Positions 1 through 7,398 of a DNA stretch of 64,000 nucleotides are shown here, piece by piece (positions within the stretch are counted from its first letter, which is position 1; the number at the start of each line of letters is the position of its first letter). The notes below the pieces were generated by a model. The model did not search any database. It saw nothing but the letters and a program-made list of their open reading frames with translations, and was not told where the DNA came from. Position numbers and translations under genes: made by a program. The stretch covers positions 62,001-126,000 of the forward strand of contig NZ_SLXU01000005.1 of NCBI RefSeq assembly GCF_004343505.1, given 5' to 3'. Origin of the DNA: Rhodovulum bhavnagarense. GTDB taxonomy: Bacteria; Pseudomonadota; Alphaproteobacteria; Rhodobacterales; Rhodobacteraceae.

Positions 1-30
1 CACCGAGGACAGAAGGAAGGCATATCGCAT
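1..30 (-). CDS. Start of a secreted protein, probably FlgH (partial)
   Basis: On the minus strand an ATG is followed by nine open codons (MRYAFLLSSV) up to the window edge. The start lies 19 bases beyond the flgG stop and has an AAAGG motif about 9 bases upstream. The short hydrophobic beginning fits a signal peptide. In flgBCDEFGHI operons the gene after flgG is usually flgH, the L-ring lipoprotein, so that is the best guess. Only ten codons are visible, so the identity is inference from gene order. Confidence 0.35.
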   Translation of the reverse strand, partial: MRYAFLLSSV

Positions 31-49
31 TGAAACTGGCCTTTAACGC

Positions 50-838
50 CTAGAGGTTGTTGGACAGGAAGCGCATCATCTCGTCCGAGGCCGAGATCGA
101 CTTGGAGTTCACCTCATAGGCGCGCTGTGCCTCGATCATGTCGACGAGTTCCTGCACCACGTTGACGTTCGATGATTCCAACATGCCTTGCGTCAGCTTG
201 CCCGCCGCATCGGCCATCGGCGCGCTGATCGCGGGCGCGCCGCTTGCAACCGTTTCCACCGCCAGTGTCTCGCCCACCGGTTGCAGACCGCGGGGATTGG
301 CAAAGGTCGCCAGCGTCAACTGGCCGACCTCCTGGGCATCGACCTCGCCGGGCAGCATCACGCTGACGATGCCGTCGCCGGAAATGGTGATCGACTGCGC
401 ATCGGCCGGGATCTGTATCTCGGGCTGAACGACATAGCCCGAGGCGGTGGTCAGCGTGCCCTCGGCATTCATCGACAGCGCCCCGTTGCGGGTATAGCCG
501 ATGCGCCCATCCGGCATCAGGACCTGGAAAAAGCCCTTTCCATCGACAGCGAGATCCAGCGCGTTGCCGGTATTGCTGAGTCCGCCCTGGGTATAGAGCT
601 TGTCAGTCGACACCATCCGCACGCCCGTACCGATAGCCGAAGGCGTGGTCAGACGCGTCGCCTCGGAGGTCTGCGCGCCCGCCGGACGATGAACCTGGTA
701 CAGCAAGGATTCAAAATTCGCCCGGTCACGCTTGAACCCCGTGGTGTTCACGTTTGCCAGGTTGTTCGAAATGACCTGGATGCGGGATTGCTGTGCGTTC
801 AACCCGGTCTTTGCGACATGCATCGCGTTTGCAGACAT
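50..838 (-). CDS. flgG: Flagellar distal rod protein FlgG
   Basis: FlgG builds the distal rod, the drive shaft from the MS ring to the hook. The 262-residue protein has the family's usual length. The N-terminal rod motif (residues 11-36, with the signature around ISNNLANVNTTGFKRD), the central FlgE/F/G-type region with ALDLAVDGKGFFQV, and the C-terminal motif ending in MMRFLSNNL are all present. The helical ends are the parts known to polymerise. The start has a strong AGGAGG ribosome-binding site. It is the last complete gene of a minus-strand flgBCDEFG operon and would be exported by the type III apparatus encoded elsewhere in the window. Confidence 0.97.
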   Translation of the reverse strand: MSANAMHVAKTGLNAQQSRIQVISNNLANVNTTGFKRDRANFESLLYQVHRPAGAQTSEATRLTTPSAIGTGVRMVSTDKLYTQGGLSNTGNALDLAVDGKGFFQVLMPDGRIGYTRNGALSMNAEGTLTTASGYVVQPEIQIPADAQSITISGDGIVSVMLPGEVDAQEVGQLTLATFANPRGLQPVGETLAVETVASGAPAISAPMADAAGKLTQGMLESSNVNVVQELVDMIEAQRAYEVNSKSISASDEMMRFLSNNL

Positions 839-920
839 CGGTCGACCCTCCTGATCGTTAGCTTGCAGGTATCACTGCAACTGCCGTGCCATGCCGACGC
901 GGCAGCGCGATATCGCCACC

Positions 921-1682
921 TCAACCCTGCGGAACCTGCAACAACCGCGCGCCGCCCTCGTCAATCTCGCGCGCGGCAGAGACCAGTTTGAAATTCAACT
1001 CGAAGCGGCGCTGCATCTCGATCGAGTCGATCAGTTCCTCGACCGCGTTGACATTGCTGCCCTCCAGCACGCCCTGGCTGATCCGCGCGCCCTGGTCGGG
1101 CGGCGGCAGGTCATCACCGGGAACGCGGATATTACCGTCCAGGGATTTTTGCAGCCTGACATCCGGGCCCGGAATCACCGTGCCCAGAGTCGCGGCCAGA
1201 ATACGCTCGTCTTCTTGGCCATTCATGGGCTGAACCCAGATTTCGCCCAACTCGTTGACGACGATATCGCGATGCGGCGGCAAGGTGATCTGCTGTCCAT
1301 CCATGTCCAGCATCGCATCGCCTGCACCGTTGCGCAGCACCCCCTCAGCATCCAGCCGCAGGTCGCCGCGACGGCTGAGGGCCGGCTCGCCATTATCGGG
1401 CAGGATGAAGAAATACCCCTCGTCCGCGATCGCGATATCCATCGCATCGCCCGTCGCCGTCAACGGTCCGGGTTCTTGCGAAAAACCGCGACTGGTGCGT
1501 TCCTGCTGAAAGGCCCGGGTCGAAAACGACCCGACCAGTTCGGCAAAGACCGTTGCCCCCTCGTCGGGCAGGTCGCGCCGATACCCCGGAACGCTCTGGT
1601 TTGCCAGGTTCTGGGCCTGGCTGACCTGGTTGTCGCGCATTCCGCCGATGGCGTTCAGCGCGGTAAAGATCATCCGGTCCAT
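921..1682 (-). CDS. flgF: Flagellar proximal rod protein FlgF
   Basis: FlgF is a proximal rod subunit. The 253-residue protein begins with a divergent rod motif (AQNLANQSVPGYRRD) and has the central GDAMDIAIADEGYFFI segment shared by FlgE, FlgF and FlgG. It ends with the rod/hook C-terminal helix (SNVNAVEELIDSIEMQRRFE). It lies 12 bases after flgE and 82 bases before flgG in the same operon. Expression should come from the sigma-54 promoter in front of flgB. The call over FlgG rests on the shorter N-terminal motif, the position before flgG and overall similarity. Confidence 0.95.
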   Translation of the reverse strand: MDRMIFTALNAIGGMRDNQVSQAQNLANQSVPGYRRDLPDEGATVFAELVGSFSTRAFQQERTSRGFSQEPGPLTATGDAMDIAIADEGYFFILPDNGEPALSRRGDLRLDAEGVLRNGAGDAMLDMDGQQITLPPHRDIVVNELGEIWVQPMNGQEDERILAATLGTVIPGPDVRLQKSLDGNIRVPGDDLPPPDQGARISQGVLEGSNVNAVEELIDSIEMQRRFELNFKLVSAAREIDEGGARLLQVPQG

Positions 1683-1694
1683 GGCCTCTTACCC

Positions 1695-2927
1695 CTAGCC
1701 GCGCATGTTGATGATGGTCTGCGCAAGGCTCGACGAAGTCTCCAGCGCCTTGGCCGAAGCCTGGTAGTTGCGTTGCGAGGTGATGAGATCAACCATCTGC
1801 TGTGTCAGGTCGATATTCGAACTTTCCAGGGCCGCCGAGCGCAGGCTGCCCATACCCTTGCTGTTTGCCCCGCCAAACAGCGCGGCCCCCGAATCCGAGG
1901 TGGCCGAAAAGGCCGCACTGCCGATCGGGCGCAAGCCTTCGGGGTTGTTGAAATTGGCCATCGCCACCATGCCAAGCGCCTTGGCCTGTTGATCGCCATA
2001 GCTGGCCCAGATAACGCCGTCGGCATCGACCTCCAGCCCGGTCAGCATCTCGCTGGTCTCACCGTCATGGGCATAGCGCGTGACCGCGAAACCGCCCGCG
2101 CCAAGCGTCGAACCGCCCAGGTCGAGTGTGAATGCCGCGCCATCGGGCAAGGTCAGGTTCAGCGGCGCCGACGGTGTCAACTGTGCGCCATCGGCATCAA
2201 ACCCGAGGGTCTGGCCCGCGGGATCAACCAGCGTGGTGCCATCGACCACCACGTACGGCGTATAGAGGGTTTCAGGCGCGGTGGCGCCGGGAACCTGGGT
2301 CAGCGCGAAATAGACCGTGGCATCCATCGGCTGGCCGTCGCCATCGAACATTTCGATCGGCGTACTGGACGCATAGCTAGCCGGATCGGAAGGGCTGAAG
2401 GGTGTGGCCGACAGCGCATCGCCGCTGGCCAGGTTGACGGCCATTTCCACCGAGGCGGTCGCTTCGGACGTGCCTGAATACATCGGAACCTGAAGTGCAG
2501 AAAGCTGCGGCGCCGCCCCGCCCAGACCTGCACCGTTCTGGGCAACCGGAAGCGTCATCAGCATGTCGCCCGAGGAATTGACGATATGGCCCCCGGCATC
2601 TAGGCCGAACGCGCCGGCCCGCGTGTAGCTCATGTCACCCTCGCCGTTTTGCAGCGTGAAAAAGCCGCTGCCCTGGATCGCAAGATCGAGCGTGTTTCCC
2701 GTGCTGCTAAGGGCGCCTTGCTGGAAACTGCGTCGCACGCCCAGCAACTCTGTACCATTGCCAGATTGCGTATTGGTCGGCGCGTAGGGCGAACTGGTAA
2801 AGATATCGCCGAACTCGGTGCGTCCCCCGCGATAGCCGATCGTCCCGGCATTGGCGATATTGTTCGAGGTATTGTTGATCGCGGCCTGCGCCGCGTTGAG
2901 GCCCATCAGGGCGATGCTCATCGACAT
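1695..2927 (-). CDS. flgE: Flagellar hook protein FlgE
   Basis: FlgE polymerises into the hook, the universal joint between rod and filament. The 410-residue product is close to the enterobacterial length. It starts with the hook/rod motif (MGLNAAQAAINNTSNNIANA) and carries the FlgE D1 signature around NTLDLAIQGSGFFTL. It ends with SSNIDLTQQMVDLITSQRNYQ, the conserved C-terminal helix. It is exported after the rod, capped by FlgD and measured by FliK (encoded at 33090). The middle, roughly residues 130-330, is the variable surface part. Confidence 0.97.
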   Translation of the reverse strand: MSMSIALMGLNAAQAAINNTSNNIANAGTIGYRGGRTEFGDIFTSSPYAPTNTQSGNGTELLGVRRSFQQGALSSTGNTLDLAIQGSGFFTLQNGEGDMSYTRAGAFGLDAGGHIVNSSGDMLMTLPVAQNGAGLGGAAPQLSALQVPMYSGTSEATASVEMAVNLASGDALSATPFSPSDPASYASSTPIEMFDGDGQPMDATVYFALTQVPGATAPETLYTPYVVVDGTTLVDPAGQTLGFDADGAQLTPSAPLNLTLPDGAAFTLDLGGSTLGAGGFAVTRYAHDGETSEMLTGLEVDADGVIWASYGDQQAKALGMVAMANFNNPEGLRPIGSAAFSATSDSGAALFGGANSKGMGSLRSAALESSNIDLTQQMVDLITSQRNYQASAKALETSSSLAQTIINMRG

Positions 2928-2969
2928 TGCATTCTCCGTGTTGCTGTTCGCGGTAAAGGTGCCGTGGCC

Positions 2970-3650
2970 CTAGCGAACCGCGGTGACTTCAAGACTGTTG
3001 AGCGGGCCATAATCCTGGATCTGCAAAAGCATCTCTCCGCCGCCTGCCGACATTTCGACGGCGGTGACATCAGCATAGACCGAGGGCGTCAAAACGGCCG
3101 TTCCCTCTGCGGTTTCGGCGCTGACCGTCACACGAACCAGGCTGTTGTCGCGCATCGTCTCGTCCGGCAACTCGTCCCAGGAAAACCCGATCAGGCCGGG
3201 CGGCTGACTGCCAAGCTCTTGCACGTTCAGCACCTCGCCGGTTTCGGCGTCTGAATAGGTGATGCTCAGGCCATTGACCGCCGTGGCAAGATCGACCACG
3301 CCGGCAATCTCTCCGGCCTCGCCGGGGCGCGCGCGGGTACCAGGCACGAGCACCTGTTGCCCGAGAAAACTGGTGGCCGTTGCCACCCGGAACTGTCCCA
3401 GCCCGGCATCGAGCCCGACAAGCGTGCCGTTCATCTGTTCGATCCCCGACAGGGTCGAGAATTGTGCCATCTGCCCAAGGAACTCGGTGTTTTCCATCGG
3501 CGCGAACGGATCCTGGTTCTGAAGCTGCGCGGTCAATAGCGCCAGGAAATCCTGTTGTCCCAGCACCGTGTCGCCCCCGACGCCGGTTGCGGCCTGCGTA
3601 TCCGCGTAAGTGGTCAGCGATAACGGTGCGGGTGTCCCTATCGTGCTCAT
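2970..3650 (-). CDS. flgD: Hook-cap / hook assembly protein FlgD
   Basis: FlgD sits on the growing hook tip and directs FlgE insertion, then is discarded. The 226-residue protein contains the diagnostic N-terminal segment LGQQDFLALLTAQLQNQDPF near residues 27-46, followed by MENTEFLGQMAQFS. The C-terminal half is the Tudor/FlgD-Ig-like region. It lies between flgC and flgE, as in most flg operons, so the assignment is secure. Confidence 0.96.
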   Translation of the reverse strand: MSTIGTPAPLSLTTYADTQAATGVGGDTVLGQQDFLALLTAQLQNQDPFAPMENTEFLGQMAQFSTLSGIEQMNGTLVGLDAGLGQFRVATATSFLGQQVLVPGTRARPGEAGEIAGVVDLATAVNGLSITYSDAETGEVLNVQELGSQPPGLIGFSWDELPDETMRDNSLVRVTVSAETAEGTAVLTPSVYADVTAVEMSAGGGEMLLQIQDYGPLNSLEVTAVR

Positions 3651-3672
3651 TTCCCAACTCTCCCAAAGGCGA

Positions 3673-4089
3673 TCAGCGGCCCATCGAAACGGTTCGCGCC
3701 ATCAATTCGCGCACGGTCGAAACCACTTCGAGGTTGTTCTGGTACTGGCGGCTGGCCTCCAGCATCTCGACCATCTCCTCGTCGGGATTGACCGTGGACT
3801 GATAGACAAAACCCTCCTGGTCGGCCGATGGGTGGTCGGGGCGGTAAACCCTTGCGGGCGTGCGCGGCAGCGCGGCGATCTCGGTTACATCGACACCCGC
3901 GAGGCCCGGATCGTCGATCCGGTCGGCATAGACGGCGGCAAAAACCGGGCGCATCGGGCGATAGGCGCCCTCGGCGTTTGTGCTGACGGAATCGGCATTC
4001 GCGAGGTTGCTGGCGACGGTATTCAACCGCGTCATCTGCGCCGACATCGCCCGGCCGGCCACGTCGAAAAGGTTCTGGATATCTGACAT
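3673..4089 (-). CDS. flgC: Flagellar proximal rod protein FlgC
   Basis: FlgC is a proximal rod component. The 138-residue product has the usual FlgC size, an N-terminal rod motif (LNTVASNLANADSVSTNAEG) and the typical C-terminal helix (EMVEMLEASRQYQNNLEVV). It follows flgB by 10 bases and precedes flgD by 22, so co-translation of the set is likely. It has no signal peptide because export is through the flagellar type III system. Confidence 0.96.
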   Translation of the reverse strand: MSDIQNLFDVAGRAMSAQMTRLNTVASNLANADSVSTNAEGAYRPMRPVFAAVYADRIDDPGLAGVDVTEIAALPRTPARVYRPDHPSADQEGFVYQSTVNPDEEMVEMLEASRQYQNNLEVVSTVRELMARTVSMGR

Positions 4090-4099
4090 TTTTATTCCC

Positions 4100-4489
4100 C
4101 TATTCGCCCTTGATCGCCTTTGTCAGACCCGAGATCTTGCGGTTAAGCAGGGTCAGGCTGACCTGGTAACGAAGGGTATTCTCGGCAAATTCCATCTGTT
4201 CGACGGCCAGTTCGACGGTATTGCCGTCAAGCGAGGGATTAACCGGAACGCGATACCCCATCTCGCCCGACGCAAGCCCGCCAGAGCCGGAAAGGTGCCT
4301 GGAATGGGTGCGCATCGTCGCCTCGGGCTCGCCGCGCGCCTCGTCCAGCGCGCGGGTGAAATCGAAATCTCTTGCCTTGAAATTCGGCGTGGCGGCGTTG
4401 GCTATGTTCGAGCCAAGCACCCTCGTGCGCGCTTCGCGCAGGATCAGGGCGTCGGCATGGATACCCAGGTGATCGCGGATCGCAGTCAT
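4100..4489 (-). CDS. flgB: Flagellar proximal rod protein FlgB
   Basis: FlgB is the first rod protein, attaching the rod to FliE and the MS ring. I take the start at the ATG giving MTAIRDHLG. The rod motif ([20 protein letters not shown]) then begins near residue 24 and the protein is 129 residues, as expected. The open frame runs about 190 bases further upstream, but that stretch holds the promoter and has no FlgB-like residues. The sigma-54 promoter lies about 60 bases ahead. This is the first gene of flgBCDEFG. Confidence 0.94.
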   Translation of the reverse strand: MTAIRDHLGIHADALILREARTRVLGSNIANAATPNFKARDFDFTRALDEARGEPEATMRTHSRHLSGSGGLASGEMGYRVPVNPSLDGNTVELAVEQMEFAENTLRYQVSLTLLNRKISGLTKAIKGE

Positions 4490-4539
4490 CTTGGCTTTTC
4501 CCGGTCTCGTCCATTTTTTCAAAGGCGCAGCGCGCCGAC

Positions 4540-4555
4540 TGGACCGGTATTTGCA
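4540..4555 (+). promoter_or_regulatory. Sigma-54 promoter for the 275-residue gene
   Basis: TGGACC-GGTAT-TTGCA matches the sigma-54 form TGGCAC-N5-TTGCA with exact spacing and invariant GG and GC. The predicted transcript starts near 4566, about 35 bases before the ATG at 4601. Its -12 TGCA is shared with the opposing flgB promoter. Confidence 0.7.
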
Positions 4556-4567
4556 AGGAAGATGCCA
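4552..4567 (-). promoter_or_regulatory. Sigma-54 promoter for the flgB operon
   Basis: Read on the minus strand, TGGCAT-CTTCC-TTGCA is a near-perfect sigma-54 promoter. Predicted transcription starts near 4541, about 50 bases before the flgB start codon. It overlaps the plus-strand promoter at 4540-4555 by the palindromic TGCA, so the two cannot both be occupied by holoenzyme. Confidence 0.85.
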
Positions 4568-4600
4568 ACCTTGTTCCATCGCCATGGAGAAATCCGAGAC

Positions 4601-5428
4601 ATGACCAACCCCCAAGGCCTGCCCGGCGCCGGATGCTGGGCGCCCGACGTGAGCCGGATGATGAAACGGCTGCGAAAACACGACCCTCTTGACCTGAGCA
4701 GGACGCTGGGTGCGACGGCTGCGGCAGAACAGAATTCAGGGCGCCGCCGGCTGCTGATGGCAACCCGGCTGCACGTGATTGCAACCGCGTTGGACAGCGG
4801 GCTTTCGACGCAGGAAAAGCCCGAGGAAAGACCGAGGCGCAAAACGGCGCGAAAGCCCCGCAAGAGCACACCGGACATCCCGGCAGAGAACGCGCCACAC
4901 GCCCAGCCGGAAAGTGAAACATCCCCGAACCCGACCCGCAAACCGCGCAAGAAACCCACGATGTCCACACTCGCCCTTGAAGACGCCGCCGCGTTTCTGG
5001 GTTCGGGGATAATGGATGCCGATACCGACCCGGATCAGTCCGACGACATGCCGCCGCGCGCAATGGACGCGTCAGCCGATCGCGACGCACTTTCCCGGCC
5101 CGACAGGCCCTCCTCGACCATCGACCAGATGAACATCGAAAGCCGGACAGAGCAGGCACCCAGGACGCCCGGCCCCCAGGCCGGAATGGCAAGGGACCGC
5201 TCCGACCAGGCCGATCCCGGCAGTGGATTTGTCACCGTGCCGCAAGAACCCGTCGAATCCGCGCAGGCACTACCCGAAGCGGTCGCGCACGGCAACGCCT
5301 TTGCCGCCGCAGGCTCTAGACGGCGAAAAGGACAGGTCGCGACAATCGATCTGGGCGCCGCGGCGGCGCTGCTGGCCAGCGACGCGATCGGCGGGCGGCA
5401 GGGCGATGACGACCAGGACGAGGATTGA
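4601..5428 (+). CDS. Unknown protein, sigma-54-controlled, flagellar locus
   Basis: I do not recognise this 275-residue protein. After a short N-terminal region it has a basic, proline-rich stretch (residues about 75-120) with two similar segments ([14 protein letters not shown] and [11 protein letters not shown]). It has a weak internal repeat: [18 protein letters not shown] near 124-141 resembles [17 protein letters not shown] near 249-265, and both run into Asp/Gln-rich tails. No membrane segment or signal peptide is visible. The ATG was chosen because the frame upstream overlaps flgB and the promoter. A six-codon ORF (MEKSET, 4584-4604) ends in the ATGA overlap with this start. The promoter makes a flagellar role plausible; the function is unknown. 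Confidence 0.65.
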   Translation: MTNPQGLPGAGCWAPDVSRMMKRLRKHDPLDLSRTLGATAAAEQNSGRRRLLMATRLHVIATALDSGLSTQEKPEERPRRKTARKPRKSTPDIPAENAPHAQPESETSPNPTRKPRKKPTMSTLALEDAAAFLGSGIMDADTDPDQSDDMPPRAMDASADRDALSRPDRPSSTIDQMNIESRTEQAPRTPGPQAGMARDRSDQADPGSGFVTVPQEPVESAQALPEAVAHGNAFAAAGSRRRKGQVATIDLGAAAALLASDAIGGRQGDDDQDED

Positions 5429-5434
5429 ATGCAA

Positions 5435-5482
5435 GGCACCGGCCCGATCGCGCTACACTAGGGGCGCTGCGTGCCCGGTGCC
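5435..5482. terminator. Inverted repeat between converging genes
   Basis: GGCACCGG at 5435-5442 pairs with CCGGTGCC at 5475-5482 across a 32-base loop, in the 81-base gap between the ends of the 275-residue gene and fliA. There is no T tract. It could help end both transcripts, but the long loop makes this weak. Confidence 0.25.
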
Positions 5483-5509
5483 ATCGCCGCGCGAACGCCA
5501 CGCGAAGGT

Positions 5510-6235
5510 TCAGCCCTCCAGATCCATACCGTCGCGCATCAGGTCGCGCAGCCGGGTGATCGCGGCCTTCTTGATCTGCGACACCCGCCCCGTTGTCACC
5601 CCCAGGATCGACGCGACCTCGTAGATATTCAGCTCTTCGACGTAATAAAGTTGAAGAACCAGCGCCTCGCGCTCGGGCAGTCGGGTCAGGGCCTGTCGCA
5701 ACAGAGCACGCACCTGACGGTTCTGGGTATGATCCTCGGGTGTGGGCTCGTTGCCCTGGAACAGGATCGAATGATCCGAATAGACCTCGTCCAACGACGC
5801 CATACGGTTGACCTGGAAACGGGCCGTCCAACTGTCGTATTCCTCAAGCGACAGCCCCAGCTCGGCGGCGATCTCAGCCGGCTCGGGGTCGCGCTGCAAC
5901 TTGCGTGAAAGCCGCGCCTCGGCCTGTTTGGCCCGCGACTGCATCGCGATCGTGTTCCGGCATAGATTGGAGTTCAACCGCAGGAAATCGATGATTGCTC
6001 CACGCACCCGTATCGCGGCATAGGCCGAAAACGCCACGCCCTCTTGCTCGGCATAGCGCTGCGCAGCATCGACGAGACCGAGGTGCCCTGCCTGAAGGAT
6101 ATCGTCGATCTCGATGAAACGGCCGACGCGACCATGGAAATGCCAGGCTAGGCGGCGCACCATTTCCATGTTTTCCTCGATGCGCCTTCCCACGGGCGTG
6201 GCCTGTTGTTCGCGATATGCTTTCAACGCGATCAT
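5510..6235 (-). CDS. fliA: Flagellar sigma factor FliA (sigma-28)
   Basis: FliA directs RNA polymerase to late flagellar promoters and is held inactive by FlgM until the hook is complete. The 241-residue protein has sigma region 2 (RFIEIDDILQAGHLGLVDAA near residue 40), region 3, and a clear region 4 helix-turn-helix (YEVASILGVTTGRVSQIKKA). The start at 6235 follows a GGAGGAG ribosome-binding site; the frame further upstream overlaps the FlhF-like gene. It is the third gene of flhA - flhF-like - fliA with a 4-base start/stop overlap. Predicted targets here are fliC and the gene at 39640. Confidence 0.96.
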   Translation of the reverse strand: MIALKAYREQQATPVGRRIEENMEMVRRLAWHFHGRVGRFIEIDDILQAGHLGLVDAAQRYAEQEGVAFSAYAAIRVRGAIIDFLRLNSNLCRNTIAMQSRAKQAEARLSRKLQRDPEPAEIAAELGLSLEEYDSWTARFQVNRMASLDEVYSDHSILFQGNEPTPEDHTQNRQVRALLRQALTRLPEREALVLQLYYVEELNIYEVASILGVTTGRVSQIKKAAITRLRDLMRDGMDLEG

Positions 6236-7398
6236 GTCCGCTCCTCCCAGGGCGAGCGCATGCGCGGGGGTGCGGGCGGATCGCAGGGGGCGCCAAAGGC
6301 TGCCCGGCGAAAGACCCTTGTCGTGGCATTGCGCGGCTTGCCGTCGTGGGCGGGTTCGGCCACGCTCGCGCGCGCAGGAGCATCGGCAAGGTCGTCCCCC
6401 TGCCCCGTGGCAGCAGGCAAGGCCATTGCGCGCAGCCAGTCGCGTGCCCATCTCTGGAAGGTTGCCCGATCGATACGGCCCGCCCCCGGCGCGCCTACAA
6501 GCTGCAAGCCGCGCGCCGCGATCGCGGCAAGTTCCTCTGGACCGGGTGCCATATGCGCAGGTCCGGTCAGGAAGATAACCGGACGAAACCGCGCCCAGGC
6601 CGACAGATGGCGGGCCAACACGCGCGGATGCAACCCGGCGGGCAGCACCAGGACCGGCTGTACGGACGCGGCTTCGGCCATCCGCGAAAGAACCTGTTGC
6701 GGCTCGGAAAGTTCCGCCGACAGGACGGTGATACGTCCCGGTCCGCGCGGGCCAGACTGCGCGTCGAGCGCAGCGGCGAGTTCATCCTCTTCGTCACTGA
6801 GCGTGACCGGCCAGCCCTGTGCCCCTGCGCCCGCGATCAGCCAGGCGGCATCGGCCGCGGTCGTGCCGCAAACCGCAAGCGAGGGCAAGGCGGCGGGTGC
6901 GCGTGCCTCGGCCAGGTACAGGGCCAGGCGGGCCTTGCCCGCCCCTGCCGGCCCGCATAGCGCAAGCCGGGGCGCCGCGAGGGCCAGGGCGCCGTCCCGT
7001 CCGGTCAGGCTGCCCTCAAGCACCGCCAGGAATCCTCCTACCCCACCCGACAGTTCGTCCTCCAGCGCGCGGGCAAAGGCGGGCGAGAGGCCGGGCCACC
7101 CCCCCATCCGGGCAAAGGGATCCGGCACGATGCCCGCGGCGCTCTCGGCCCGGACGGGGCGCGAGATCTCTGCTGCAAAGACGGCCCCGAACCCGGTCAT
7201 CGACGTTGGGGCACGGTCGGAATTGGCATGGTCTGCGCGCGCCAGGGCCGTGTCTGCATCCAGCGGCCGCTCGGCCACGATCTCGAAGATCTCGCCGATG
7301 CTGCGCGTGGACAGGATCAGCGCATCTTCGCCAAGCGTTTCGGCCACGCGGCGCATTGCGATGCGCATGTTAGGGCCATGCACGGTCACGGGTGCCAT
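6232..7398 (-). CDS. FlhF-like protein with a degenerate GTPase site
   Basis: FlhF is an SRP-type GTPase that sets the number and place of polar flagella. This 388-residue protein starts like FlhF (MRIAMRRVAETLGEDALILSTR, residues 11-32) and sits between flhA and fliA, the normal flhF position. The P-loop (residues 149-156) reads GPAGAGKA instead of the usual GxxGxGKTT, so the Ser/Thr that coordinates magnesium is absent, and I see no clear G3 or G4 motif. Short overlaps with flhA and fliA point to translational coupling. It may be a GTPase-dead FlhF acting by protein contact. The family call rests on position and the N-terminus. Confidence 0.75.
   Translation of the reverse strand: MAPVTVHGPNMRIAMRRVAETLGEDALILSTRSIGEIFEIVAERPLDADTALARADHANSDRAPTSMTGFGAVFAAEISRPVRAESAAGIVPDPFARMGGWPGLSPAFARALEDELSGGVGGFLAVLEGSLTGRDGALALAAPRLALCGPAGAGKARLALYLAEARAPAALPSLAVCGTTAADAAWLIAGAGAQGWPVTLSDEEDELAAALDAQSGPRGPGRITVLSAELSEPQQVLSRMAEAASVQPVLVLPAGLHPRVLARHLSAWARFRPVIFLTGPAHMAPGPEELAAIAARGLQLVGAPGAGRIDRATFQRWARDWLRAMALPAATGQGDDLADAPARASVAEPAHDGKPRNATTRVFRRAAFGAPCDPPAPPRMRSPWEERT

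Noticed and set aside
891-2477. Long plus-strand open frame (528 codons) opposite flgF and flgE
   Set aside because: The opposite strand encodes clear FlgF and FlgE. The plus-strand product is Arg/Gln/His-rich without domains, as expected from the complement of GC-rich genes.
3980-4600. Upstream extension of the 275-residue gene
   Set aside because: It would overlap flgC and flgB and cross both sigma-54 promoters; the ATG at 4601 lies after the predicted start site.
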